20,299 bases of DNA from a virus, in IMG/VR virus record IMGVR_UViG_3300031660_000074, positions 1 through 20,299 of that record; one strand, given 5' to 3'. Shown piece by piece: positions 1 through 9,761 of the stretch. The notes beneath the pieces were generated by a model. It made no database searches. It saw only the letters and a list, made by a program, of their open reading frames with translations, and was not told where the DNA came from. Each line of letters starts with the position of its first letter. The stretch's first letter is position 1. The translations under genes and the position numbers were made by a program.

Positions 1-3000
1 TAGTTCGTGCTTTAGAACCGCCTCCACGATCTCCTCTCTTTAATGGCTTTATAGGCTCTAACTTTTGTAATTTTCTTATTTTATTAAACTCATTAAATGC
101 TCTAGTGCGTTCAGGTCCAGCATCCATTTTATTAAACACTAATACAAAATTACTATCAAACGTATATGAGAGTTGTTTTATATATAACTCATCTTCTGCT
201 TTAATGTCCTCCACGGACATTTCCTTATTTGTTTTGGAATTAAGTTTTGCCCAGCCTAGAATTTTTGTATTGTTGTCAGAGTAATGTTTTCTTGCCCATG
301 CTTTAATTATGCCCCTTGCCTCAATAACCTTCTCTCGCTGTCTGAGTTGTTCAGCGATAAACTTAGAATCTTTATCTGAATATGCCTTGTATTTACTTTT
401 ACGCTTTTTATAAATAGATAACGGATCATAATCATCTTTCCAATTATTTTCAGTAATGTATTCGTACGGAATTGTATTGTTTTCAATATTCATTGTTCCA
501 TCGCCCATACCTTTTTGTACATACTCAGCAAGAGTTTCATAGGTATCAGGAGCTTTGGTATTATGTTCTGTATCTTTACCAAAATAAGTAGCTACTTTAG
601 CAAGCATCTCTGGCATATTTTCCCACATAGGAAATTGCATAACATTCATTGCAAAGCCATTAGAGATACCATCGATCTCCATAACAATATCTGATTTAAA
701 CGTAGTATTCCGTGTTTTACTAAAACGTAGCTTAGCTGAAGGTCTAGGACTAACTTTCATGTAATTAGATAATCCAGCAATCCCCTGGAGTAACGACATG
801 TTGCCTTTTTTATAGGTAAATTTAACCGCTGAAAGAGCTTCAGCAAATTCTTTGGCTGCAACTTTCTTAGCAGCTACTGCATTTTTATGTTTTGTTGTAT
901 TAGCTTTCTTAAGCTTAGTACTCTCTACAAGCGCTCGAGCCTTAGTTAATGTCTGGTAGGCGTTAACAGCTTCTAATATAATAGGGTCATTTATTACATC
1001 ATTAAATGCCGCTTTAGAAACACCATAGGTTTCTTTATCAATCTTAGTACCAAAATTTTGAGCTACTGCTAGCTCAAACTTCCACATATTTTTATCTGTG
1101 TAAGTTTTAGGTTCCCAAGATTTTAATAAGAAACGATCAACTTTACTTTGTTGAGGATTGATCTTTCCTTCTTGCATAATCCGATGATGATTTTGCAAGT
1201 TGTAAGTGAAGTAGAATTTTTCAAGTTCATTTTTATCATTAGCTTTTACAAGTCTTTCCAAGCTAAGTAATTTATCTCTATTAGCAGCTTCTTTAGCTGC
1301 CATGTCACGCTTATGCCACAACCCTTTTTTAATAGGTTCACCTGCTTTATCTAGTTTAGGTTGGCCTTTTTTAGCAAGTATTGCTTTCTGCTCTTCCAAA
1401 AGAGCAGTGTATTTTGTACGAAGTTTTGCGAGATTAGGATTATCTTTTTTAAGATTATTAGCTTGTTTCGTAATCTGTGCTAATTCTTTTTTAATAGTAG
1501 AATCATTACCTGATTCTATTTCGTAGACATACTCAACCTTACCGTCCTTAATTCTAGTTTCATATAGTTCTTCAATACCTAATACTTCTTTTAAAACATC
1601 ATAATGATCTTCAAATAGATCACTTACTATATCCATTGGCTCAGACTTACTCCACTCAACTTTATGGAGTTTCTTCATAAGTCTTTGTACTTCTAATGGA
1701 ACATCACCAAAAGTACCGGATACATCAGTTTTAATATCTTTAGGACTTTGTAATGGACCTGCATTTGAATGGATATTTAATTCTAAGGTTTCAGTTAAAC
1801 TTTTAACTGCAGATAGTCCTTCTTCAGAAGGAGGTCGGTTTTCATCAATTTTAAGGTGTCTGTATCCAAATTCATCTGTTTCTGCTTGGCTGCCTGTAGG
1901 GTTATTATTGTAAACCCGTCCATCAGCACTTCTGTCAGCGTCATCAAAGTCCCATTTGTGTATATCTTTAATAAAGTAAGACTCACTATCAGTTCCTTGA
2001 GCTGTTTCAATAGCTGCCATGCCAAGAGCCGGAAGCAAATGCTCAAAATAAATATCTATACCTGCTTGACTCAATTCTCCATTAGCATTTTTAGGAGAAA
2101 GATGTAGCATTTGAGAAATATCATTTCCTATTTGCCTAGCTACATCATTGTATCCATAACCTATTTGGCCTAATTGAACTTTTTCATCACCATCTAATTT
2201 CTGTTGATTGTTGTATAGGAAAGCTTCCATACCATACTCACTTCCCCCAAATCGATCATTATCAGTAGTTCGTTGTCTCCAAGACATTGCTCCAATCATC
2301 ATTGAAAAGACAACTTGCTCAGGTAAAGTACCTTGTTGGTTATCAGCATTATCTAGATCTTCTCGGTACAATAGTGATAATGGTTGCCTGATAGCATAAT
2401 TTTCTGCATCTACTACATCATTAAGAGGAACTGTCCATGTGTCATCTCCAGTTACATTTTGATTATGGATAGTTACTGTTTTATTTGTACCATCAATCTC
2501 TGAAACAGTGAAAGTCTCCCCAGCCGCAGCCAGTTCTTCTTTAGAATTCCCATCTTTCGCTAATAAAACAACTTTTCTATCTATCTTTATAGAGTGGAAT
2601 AAAGTCTTATCAAACCGTGTTTTAAATTTAAAATAACGATTAGCTAAAACTTTAGCGGCTTTACTATCAATGCCTAGTGCTTCTAATGATTTCGCTAACA
2701 CTTTTTCATCAGCAAAATTAGTGTCAGCTAAGTTCTGTAATCCTAAAATTGTAGTCTTCTTACCTACACTAACTAAATCAGTAAACTTTTTACCTACTAA
2801 ACCAAACACGGTCTCTAACTTTCCACCTACAACAGCGTGGTACATACGAGTAGCCGTCTCTATAAAATTCTTTCCTGTGAAGGGGAATTCGAATTGCTCT
2901 CCTTTTTTACCTTCTGTAGCTTCAGCACTTTCTCGCACATCAGGAGCAACTTCATCAGAACCTGGAGGAGGACTTTTAGGTGGCTTATCTTTTCCTGGAG

Positions 3001-6000
3001 AGTCACCATTTTTTGTGGATTCTTCAGCAATTCTGGTTGTAAGACTATCAATTTCTTTTTTGAGTTTGTCGATGTCTTCTTCCAGGGTAAGTTTAGTCTC
3101 ATCAGTTTTCTCCGTGTTATCAAAAGCTTTTTGTAATGCTTCTAACTCTTTCTCAGCCTTTTCTAATTGTTTGATTAACGAAAGGGGTTTACTCTCCTTT
3201 TCTTTATCTACTCTAATTTTCTCACGATCTTTTTCAGATATTTCTTTAATAATTCGAGGAAGTTTGCCCCTTAATTTAACTAACTGGTCATACACTTTCT
3301 GTTTAGCTTCAATCTTAACTTGCTGGTTAGCAGCGTTCTGGGCCATAGAAGTTTTTTTATAACCTTCTACACTACCCATAATTAACTTACCGTATTCAGA
3401 TTCTGTTTGTAAATTACTGATAAGACCAGAAGATCTTTTAATAGTAAAATCTTTAAACTTATGAGTTTTATCAGTGATTAACGTAACAAATTGCCCATTG
3501 TTTTTACGAGATTCAAATGACTGTCCTTCTCTATACTCAGTTCCCTTTGCTTTAGCTTGAGCTTTTGCATCTGCTTCTGTTAGGGGCATAGGCTGTACTT
3601 TGTAGTTCATCTGTCGTACACCCTTTGGTGACGCTAGATCTATTGAACCTATAACAACTGCGCCCATACCAGATGCTAAATTTGGTATCATTCGATCAGC
3701 TTCTCCAAATGCAGCTAATTTACTTGTTAGATTAGTAGCATGAGTTCGCATTTTAGAAGTAATGGCACGAATGTTTCTGTCACGAATTACTGGATCAACT
3801 AAATTTTTATATGCATTAATTATTTCTTCATGGTATTTAGCTAAACCTTTCCACTTTTTAGACTCACCTTCTAAGATTTCTGAATGAACATCGCCCATAG
3901 TTTTATCGGCTTGCTCTTCTTTTTTAGCTCTTTGAGACTGTTCCTGTTTTCGATTAACTTGATAATCCCAATATGCAAGATCTTCAGGAGTAGAATCTGG
4001 ATTATTTTTAATATCTTTTTGTTTTTTCTTTGCTTCATCAATGGATAATTTTTCATGTTCCTCGTAACTATCATCAATAGAGCCAAATGTTTTACCCCCT
4101 TTACCATCATCTTTAGGGGCATATTTTGTAATAAACTCATCAAATTTAGCTTGAACTAATTTTTGAGCAGCATCACTTAGATTACGTTGTGTTAGTGCTT
4201 GAAATTTTTCTAATATAGTTCGAGGAGTTTCATCAGGACGAACTCGTGGAATTAATTGATCTACTTGAACAGCATCAGTGACTCCTTTTAATCGAACATA
4301 TACTTTTCCATCTCTTGACAGTCCAATTATTTCTTCAATTACATAACCCTGTGCATCTATATTATCTGGATTTTCATTATTTTTTAAATCAACAATATCT
4401 CCAGGGCCATATTGGTCATTCTCTTCAATAGGTATGTAGTTAGGATTATTTCTATCATCTAACACTCCTATTTCTTCTAATTGAAAAGCAACATCTTCAT
4501 CAGAGATATCTGTTCCAGCATCTTTATTAATCTGAACATTAATAATTTCTTGCCCTGCTTTGTCACCTTCAACTTGAATTTTTCTTTTCTCTAATTGAGT
4601 TTGAAGAAAGACTTTTTCAGCTTTTAATAAACTTGGTTTAGCAGTCTCTTCTAATTTTTGTCCTAATTCATTAATTTGTTTTTGTCGTGTTTCAATAGCT
4701 ATAATTTTTTGAACATCAGATGTGTCTTTATCATTTTCAATTTTTTTAATGTCTTCTTCGTATTTTTCAACTTGTTGCTCTAAGCCTTTACCGTACTCGG
4801 TATCTTTTACTCGTATAGTTGTAGTATCTGATGCTCCTGCAAATACTTCCCTTATACTGCGTTGTTTAGTAATAACTTGAGGAATACGACTTTCTAAAGC
4901 ATCAAATTCAGTTTGTGTATTAAGTAATGTTGCTTCTAAATCAGTTCTAATTGCATCAATAACATCATCAGATGTAGCATTAGTTTTATTAGCTAAACTT
5001 TTATGTTTTTCAAACAATTCTTTAATTGCAGTGTTTTTTGTATCTATTTTTAATTCACCGCTTTTTGCATCCATACTAAGATTAGTTAATTCAACTAAAG
5101 CTGATTCTATTCCAACTATTTCTTCTGTTAATTTTTCAAAATTAGCAAGATCTTTAGGATTAGTTTCTTTTTCAAATTTTTCAATCCTTTTAATTTTTTC
5201 TTCAAGCCGAGTTTTCTCAGCTTGTAATCCTTTCTTTAATCGTTCTTTATTAGAAGGTTGTATAATACTTTTAACTGTAGCTTCAGTTAGATTTTTAGCA
5301 GCCATTGTAGGACCTAATGCTAATGAACCTAACCCTTCAGCTAATGCACCTTGATATACTTCTCTCCAGTTAAGAGTTGCTTCAGGTAGTTGTGCTTCAA
5401 TAACTACTTCACCTGCGCCCTGTAGTGCTTCTGCACCTACACCACTTCCTAATGAAACCCCTTTACCACCAATTGTAGCTAAAACTTTAATACTAGTTGG
5501 AGTAGTACTATTAAGCTTAGCAGCCATTTGTTTAATCCATTTTTTACGCCCACCTGGAATAACCTTACCTACTACTTTATCTAGATAACCTAAACTTATT
5601 TTTTGAGAAATAACTTTTAACGCCATCCAATTTTCAATAGAAGATTGAACATCTGGCGTATAATTTTCTGCTCCATTTTTCTCAACCCACTTGGCTTTAG
5701 CACGTTGCGATTCATCCATAATAAAACTAGTTAATACGGCACTTTGCGTAACTAATCCTCCACTTACTAAAGCTAATGAATAAGCAGCACTGCCTAATCC
5801 TTCTTTAGCGTATGCAGCTTTATGATTTTTTAACATCTCCCAAACAGCTGCAAACTCTCCGTCTTTTTCAGCAATTAAATCATAAATTGATTGACTAGCT
5901 TGAAACCCGGCATCATTTGTAGGAAAAGCAGATTTCCATTTATCTGCATAATCTGTAATATTTTTTGCTTGTTCTTTTTCGTTATTTGCTTCTTTTTGTA

Positions 6001-7759
6001 ACTTAGACAATACACCAAATTTAGAATCATTTTTAAATGCTTCTTGCTCAGGAGTTAAAGTTTTACTTGTAAGAATAGAGTTAAACAGTTTAATATCTGC
6101 AGGTGTCAGATCTGTTTTTTTATCATTAAGTAATGGCTGTGCTCCTTTTAATGCATTATAATCATTTACTTTTCCTTGTAATGATTGTTCTCCTACAAGA
6201 GCAGCAGTAAAACCAGCTGCAACAGGTTGAGCAATACTCTTCATTAAATAGTTTTTAACATCTCCAACAGACCATTCTTCATAAGCGCCATTAGCTTGCT
6301 TTGCAGCATCTTGCTCAAAACGAGTAGCGTAAAAAGTTGCTTCTTTTTCAGACAGATTAGTTATGGGTTTACCATTGAGAATTGCAACCCATGTTTGATT
6401 TTCAAGCTGGAAAACTTTATCTCCTTTACTTTTAATAATTGGAGAATCTATTTTCATACTTGGTGCTTCTGTCAATTTAAGAACACTAGCTTTTACTTGT
6501 GGACTAACATCCATATCCATAATGGAAAGACGATTTGAAGTTCCAGCTTCTTCTTCAGCAGCTTCATTTACTAAATCATAATAATTAATAGTAGAAGCAG
6601 GAGGTAATTCTGGATCTGGATCTGGGTCTGATTTCAAACCTAATTTTGTAGCTATAATGTCTCCTGATTTTTTAACACCTTCTAATGCTTCACCTGGAGC
6701 TCTAGATGCACCATCAATTAAGGCCTCTTTTGCATCAATGTATTTATCTTTATCAGATAATATATCCCCAGCTTTATTAAGTCCTGAGATTAATTGATCT
6801 CCTGCACGACCTAGTTTTTCTAGTACGGTTTCTTTTTCTTCTTCAGCTGGAGGATCTGCGAGTAAAGGCGGTGTTATAACTTCTTCTTCCACAGCCGTAG
6901 AACCTACACTGCGTTCCGGTTCTACTGGAATATCAGCAGGTATACGTCCTGAAGTAAAACTAGTGACAGGATCTGTAGCTGGTTGACTACCTACAAGACC
7001 TGATAAATGATCTACTAAACCCTGTGGAGTAGGGTTATCTTGAAACCAAGTTGGATTGCTTTCTACTACTTGAGAAGGTACAAGTTCTGCAGCTCGTCTG
7101 GTATCTCCATTCATAGCAGCTTGCAGTATTGTAGCTCCATTACCTGCTCCAAGAGTATGCATTACATACATACTACCATTTGTTACAGGAATATTTTTAC
7201 CTTCTAAATTGTCTTTATCGTCACTTGCTAAAAGATCCTCAGCAATTTCTTGTTGAGCTCTATTGGTTCGTCCATCTGCAATTAATCCTGCATTAGGGTG
7301 CTTAGCCATTAAACCAGCCCAGGTGCCTTCCGTAAACTGATACGTTCCTGTAGCTGATGAATTTGGATTTTGTGCAGTGTTAGAATCTACCTGACCACCG
7401 GTTTCTGCTCCTCTAACTAAAGCTTTATATGATTCCAAATTGAATACTTCTTCAGTACTGGGCCCCTCATTGCGTGTGTCTATGCCTTGCATGTATTGTT
7501 CATGCATTGCAACACGAGGATCAATACCTAAAGCTTTTTTAGCTTGAAGTATTGTCTTAGCTGTATCGATATTTCTTTTAGAAGTGTCTTTAGCGAAAGC
7601 CAATCGAGCTCTGGCTATTGTATCTTCTGTAGGAGGGGGAGTAGTTACTGCAGTATCAGATTGTCCAATAAAATCATAAGCACTTGGATCGGGTTCTTGT
7701 ACAGGAGTACTGGTATTTAAAAATTGTTGAATGATAGAGTCATTATTAGATTGGGCCAT
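1..7759 (-). CDS. Giant N4-type virion RNA polymerase with N-terminal lytic transglycosylase (3' end outside window)
   Basis: Uninterrupted reading frame of 2586 codons from ATG at 7759 to the left edge; TAA lies two codons upstream in frame, so this ATG is the first possible start. Residues about 105-210 look like a phage lytic transglycosylase (GAETGG with candidate catalytic Glu119; SSATGTYQFTEGTW at 134-147). Then come acidic/Pro linkers, a hydrophobic patch (about 656-682), Gly/Ala-rich segments (767-826), coiled coils (847-885, 987-1066, 1487-1586), beta-rich stretches (about 1087-1166 and 1370-1446) and a Pro-rich hinge (1587-1606). From about 1620 it resembles N4 virion RNAP: YNLQNHHRIM...GKINPQ aligns with the N4 YNMTRVGRMQ...GKYNPQ block, and MEIDGISNG (Asp2363) with motif A, VEADGVTNG. 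Motif C must lie off the window. It should be packaged, ejected, and transcribe early genes. No clear ribosome binding site. The polymerase call is firm; the domain borders are by eye. Confidence 0.9.
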   Translation of the reverse strand, partial: MAQSNNDSIIQQFLNTSTPVQEPDPSAYDFIGQSDTAVTTPPPTEDTIARARLAFAKDTSKRNIDTAKTILQAKKALGIDPRVAMHEQYMQGIDTRNEGPSTEEVFNLESYKALVRGAETGGQVDSNTAQNPNSSATGTYQFTEGTWAGLMAKHPNAGLIADGRTNRAQQEIAEDLLASDDKDNLEGKNIPVTNGSMYVMHTLGAGNGATILQAAMNGDTRRAAELVPSQVVESNPTWFQDNPTPQGLVDHLSGLVGSQPATDPVTSFTSGRIPADIPVEPERSVGSTAVEEEVITPPLLADPPAEEEKETVLEKLGRAGDQLISGLNKAGDILSDKDKYIDAKEALIDGASRAPGEALEGVKKSGDIIATKLGLKSDPDPDPELPPASTINYYDLVNEAAEEEAGTSNRLSIMDMDVSPQVKASVLKLTEAPSMKIDSPIIKSKGDKVFQLENQTWVAILNGKPITNLSEKEATFYATRFEQDAAKQANGAYEEWSVGDVKNYLMKSIAQPVAAGFTAALVGEQSLQGKVNDYNALKGAQPLLNDKKTDLTPADIKLFNSILTSKTLTPEQEAFKNDSKFGVLSKLQKEANNEKEQAKNITDYADKWKSAFPTNDAGFQASQSIYDLIAEKDGEFAAVWEMLKNHKAAYAKEGLGSAAYSLALVSGGLVTQSAVLTSFIMDESQRAKAKWVEKNGAENYTPDVQSSIENWMALKVISQKISLGYLDKVVGKVIPGGRKKWIKQMAAKLNSTTPTSIKVLATIGGKGVSLGSGVGAEALQGAGEVVIEAQLPEATLNWREVYQGALAEGLGSLALGPTMAAKNLTEATVKSIIQPSNKERLKKGLQAEKTRLEEKIKRIEKFEKETNPKDLANFEKLTEEIVGIESALVELTNLSMDAKSGELKIDTKNTAIKELFEKHKSLANKTNATSDDVIDAIRTDLEATLLNTQTEFDALESRIPQVITKQRSIREVFAGASDTTTIRVKDTEYGKGLEQQVEKYEEDIKKIENDKDTSDVQKIIAIETRQKQINELGQKLEETAKPSLLKAEKVFLQTQLEKRKIQVEGDKAGQEIINVQINKDAGTDISDEDVAFQLEEIGVLDDRNNPNYIPIEENDQYGPGDIVDLKNNENPDNIDAQGYVIEEIIGLSRDGKVYVRLKGVTDAVQVDQLIPRVRPDETPRTILEKFQALTQRNLSDAAQKLVQAKFDEFITKYAPKDDGKGGKTFGSIDDSYEEHEKLSIDEAKKKQKDIKNNPDSTPEDLAYWDYQVNRKQEQSQRAKKEEQADKTMGDVHSEILEGESKKWKGLAKYHEEIINAYKNLVDPVIRDRNIRAITSKMRTHATNLTSKLAAFGEADRMIPNLASGMGAVVIGSIDLASPKGVRQMNYKVQPMPLTEADAKAQAKAKGTEYREGQSFESRKNNGQFVTLITDKTHKFKDFTIKRSSGLISNLQTESEYGKLIMGSVEGYKKTSMAQNAANQQVKIEAKQKVYDQLVKLRGKLPRIIKEISEKDREKIRVDKEKESKPLSLIKQLEKAEKELEALQKAFDNTEKTDETKLTLEEDIDKLKKEIDSLTTRIAEESTKNGDSPGKDKPPKSPPPGSDEVAPDVRESAEATEGKKGEQFEFPFTGKNFIETATRMYHAVVGGKLETVFGLVGKKFTDLVSVGKKTTILGLQNLADTNFADEKVLAKSLEALGIDSKAAKVLANRYFKFKTRFDKTLFHSIKIDRKVVLLAKDGNSKEELAAAGETFTVSEIDGTNKTVTIHNQNVTGDDTWTVPLNDVVDAENYAIRQPLSLLYREDLDNADNQQGTLPEQVVFSMMIGAMSWRQRTTDNDRFGGSEYGMEAFLYNNQQKLDGDEKVQLGQIGYGYNDVARQIGNDISQMLHLSPKNANGELSQAGIDIYFEHLLPALGMAAIETAQGTDSESYFIKDIHKWDFDDADRSADGRVYNNNPTGSQAETDEFGYRHLKIDENRPPSEEGLSAVKSLTETLELNIHSNAGPLQSPKDIKTDVSGTFGDVPLEVQRLMKKLHKVEWSKSEPMDIVSDLFEDHYDVLKEVLGIEELYETRIKDGKVEYVYEIESGNDSTIKKELAQITKQANNLKKDNPNLAKLRTKYTALLEEQKAILAKKGQPKLDKAGEPIKKGLWHKRDMAAKEAANRDKLLSLERLVKANDKNELEKFYFTYNLQNHHRIMQEGKINPQQSKVDRFLLKSWEPKTYTDKNMWKFELAVAQNFGTKIDKETYGVSKAAFNDVINDPIILEAVNAYQTLTKARALVESTKLKKANTTKHKNAVAAKKVAAKEFAEALSAVKFTYKKGNMSLLQGIAGLSNYMKVSPRPSAKLRFSKTRNTTFKSDIVMEIDGISNGFAMNVMQFPMWENMPEMLAKVATYFGKDTEHNTKAPDTYETLAEYVQKGMGDGTMNIENNTIPYEYITENNWKDDYDPLSIYKKRKSKYKAYSDKDSKFIAEQLRQREKVIEARGIIKAWARKHYSDNNTKILGWAKLNSKTNKEMSVEDIKAEDELYIKQLSYTFDSNFVLVFNKMDAGPERTRAFNEFNKIRKLQKLEPIKPLKRGDRGGGSKART

Positions 7760-7794
7760 GAGTTATATTTACTTGAAGAAGAGTTCATAGAAGA

Positions 7795-9741
7795 TTATTG
7801 TGTCAAAGCAGTTATTGCAGCTCTTTTAGTTCTATCTTGATTAACTACATCTTGCTCATCTACTGGGGTCATAAGAGCTTGGTATTTAGTACTATTAATT
7901 GGCGGTAATCGATCAAAATCTGCGCCCAATCCCAAACTATTAATACCTGTTTTAAAAGCTGTAAATCCGGATTTAGTAGGACGTAACCCTACAGCGTGTG
8001 CATCCTTCATTCTTCCTTTTGCAAATTGTGTAAATCTATTAATTCCTTTTCTGACATTGATCTTTTTATCACTATCATATTCAACAGATCTTTGTGAATC
8101 TGGGAGTGCTTCAACAAACAATTTTAATAACTCATAATCAGATGTATCACTCATTTGTCGATATCTATTTACCGTTGCAAATACAAGATCATTACCATCT
8201 CCCGGCAAAGAATCTTCATCTATACCTGCATTTCCAATAATGGCTTTAGATGCAGCTAATCTAAATGCAGCTAATGTTTGTTTACTAGCACCAGCAAGAA
8301 AGTCACCCTTATCATCTGTAAAAAATCCTCGTAATCGTTCTACTACTTCCGAAGTTTCTCTTTGTACTTCTGTAGCATCTGTTGCTGTAAAACCATCCTC
8401 AGATTTAAATTTTAATTTAGATAGTTTATCAATTAATCTATCTGCTATATAAGTTTTTGTACCATCCTGTGCCATAGCAAAAAGAGCTTTATGTTGTTGT
8501 CCTTTAAATGCCCTGCCTGTTTCTCTAAAATCTGCATCTAAATTTGCCTTATATGCAGCATCTTTTTTGCCTTCAGCAATAGCAAAACCTAATTGTTGGT
8601 TTGCACTAATAACTTTAGCAACTTGTGGGTCTAATAAACGATCTGGTAAATTAGGATATTTTTCACGATATGCTGCTTTTATATCTGCTTGCAGCATAGA
8701 AGCTTTTGTTGGTGAAATTCTCTGCGTAGTTCCATAAGTTGTATTGCCATATTCAGCATTTTGGAATATAGCAGCAGGATCTATTTTAGAACGATCTAAT
8801 GCTAATTCTACATTTTTATCAAATACTTTAGCTTTGTCTCCAGTTATATTATTTGCTTGTAAGAAGTCTAAAGTGGCATTTACTTCATTATCGACTGCAT
8901 CAGGGTTTTTTGAACGAATAGCTGCTGCAATATTGGAACTCAAACCTTTTAATCTAACATCTTGAGTAGTTTGACCAGCTTCAAGCTTAATTTGACGATC
9001 AAAGTTCTGACCCCATTCAGACTTACTAAGTAAATCTTTAGCTTTAGCATCAAATACTGATTTATCCTGTATACCTGTCCACTGCCCTTGTAATCTATCT
9101 GAGATAGTTTTAACTGCAGTATTGTGAGCACTCTTAGTAAAGCTATCTGGGTTAGTTGGGTCTACTCCAGCTCCTATAGCAGCTTGAATAGTTTCAGGCC
9201 TTATTTGGATATCAGCAGTAGCAAATTGTTGACTATATATGTCAGTAATTTGTTTATCAGGAACAGCATTAGTTATATTAAATTGATGATGTTTTTCTAA
9301 TGCTTCTTTATACTGAGGAGTACCTGGTTGATACTGGCCAAGCTCTTTAAGTTCGTCTTTAATTTGTCGTTTATTTTGAAAGCCTTCTAGTAGATCTTTA
9401 TTTCCTAGCTCTGTTTTAAAGTTATTTAAAGCTGTGGTTTCTCGATCTGCCAAGAGTTTCTCTCTTGCACTAGCTGTTTGTGCAGCTACTCCTTTATTTG
9501 CAAACATACCTAATTGATTAGCTAATACATCTTGTACGCCCTCTTTGGTATCTTGTTGAGCAAGAAGTAATTGAGTATCTGCATCAGCACTAGCACCTAG
9601 TCCAGTAAGAGAGGCTTTAGCATCTGCAACTTGCTGAGCTCGGAGATCATTGCCATCATCCATACCTTGACGCAAAGTATTTAATAAACTATTATCTGCT
9701 CTTCTTAATACTGATGATATATTTCCTTTTAGGACTGACAT
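7795..9741 (-). CDS. Internal / ejected virion protein, helical (N4 gp51 position)
   Basis: 648 aa, start ATG preceded by an AAGGAAA ribosome binding site six bases away. The protein is almost wholly predicted helix, rich in Ala, Gln, Lys and Asp, with no signal peptide, cysteine cluster or catalytic motif that I recognise. The N-terminal 120 residues (Ala/Gln/Leu-rich, many 'AQQ' and 'LLA' steps) look coiled-coil. It sits directly before the giant polymerase gene with a 35-nt gap, the place of N4 gp51, and in T7-type phages a long helical internal core protein (gp15) likewise lies beside the transglycosylase-bearing gp16. I infer an internal head protein that leaves the capsid with the giant protein, perhaps forming part of the envelope-crossing conduit. 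The function is inferred from position and composition only. Confidence 0.75.
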   Translation of the reverse strand: MSVLKGNISSVLRRADNSLLNTLRQGMDDGNDLRAQQVADAKASLTGLGASADADTQLLLAQQDTKEGVQDVLANQLGMFANKGVAAQTASAREKLLADRETTALNNFKTELGNKDLLEGFQNKRQIKDELKELGQYQPGTPQYKEALEKHHQFNITNAVPDKQITDIYSQQFATADIQIRPETIQAAIGAGVDPTNPDSFTKSAHNTAVKTISDRLQGQWTGIQDKSVFDAKAKDLLSKSEWGQNFDRQIKLEAGQTTQDVRLKGLSSNIAAAIRSKNPDAVDNEVNATLDFLQANNITGDKAKVFDKNVELALDRSKIDPAAIFQNAEYGNTTYGTTQRISPTKASMLQADIKAAYREKYPNLPDRLLDPQVAKVISANQQLGFAIAEGKKDAAYKANLDADFRETGRAFKGQQHKALFAMAQDGTKTYIADRLIDKLSKLKFKSEDGFTATDATEVQRETSEVVERLRGFFTDDKGDFLAGASKQTLAAFRLAASKAIIGNAGIDEDSLPGDGNDLVFATVNRYRQMSDTSDYELLKLFVEALPDSQRSVEYDSDKKINVRKGINRFTQFAKGRMKDAHAVGLRPTKSGFTAFKTGINSLGLGADFDRLPPINSTKYQALMTPVDEQDVVNQDRTKRAAITALTQ

Positions 9742-9761
9742 AGTATTTCCTTTTTATGCAC

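Noticed and set aside
2670-3362. 230-codon open frame on the plus strand
   Set aside because: It is antisense to the coiled-coil and hinge part of the giant gene, is Ser/Phe/Leu-rich as antisense of Glu/Lys-rich DNA is, and has no ribosome binding site.
5031-5354. Plus-strand open frame of 107 codons
   Set aside because: Mirror of the helical segment of the giant gene; composition and position show a shadow frame.
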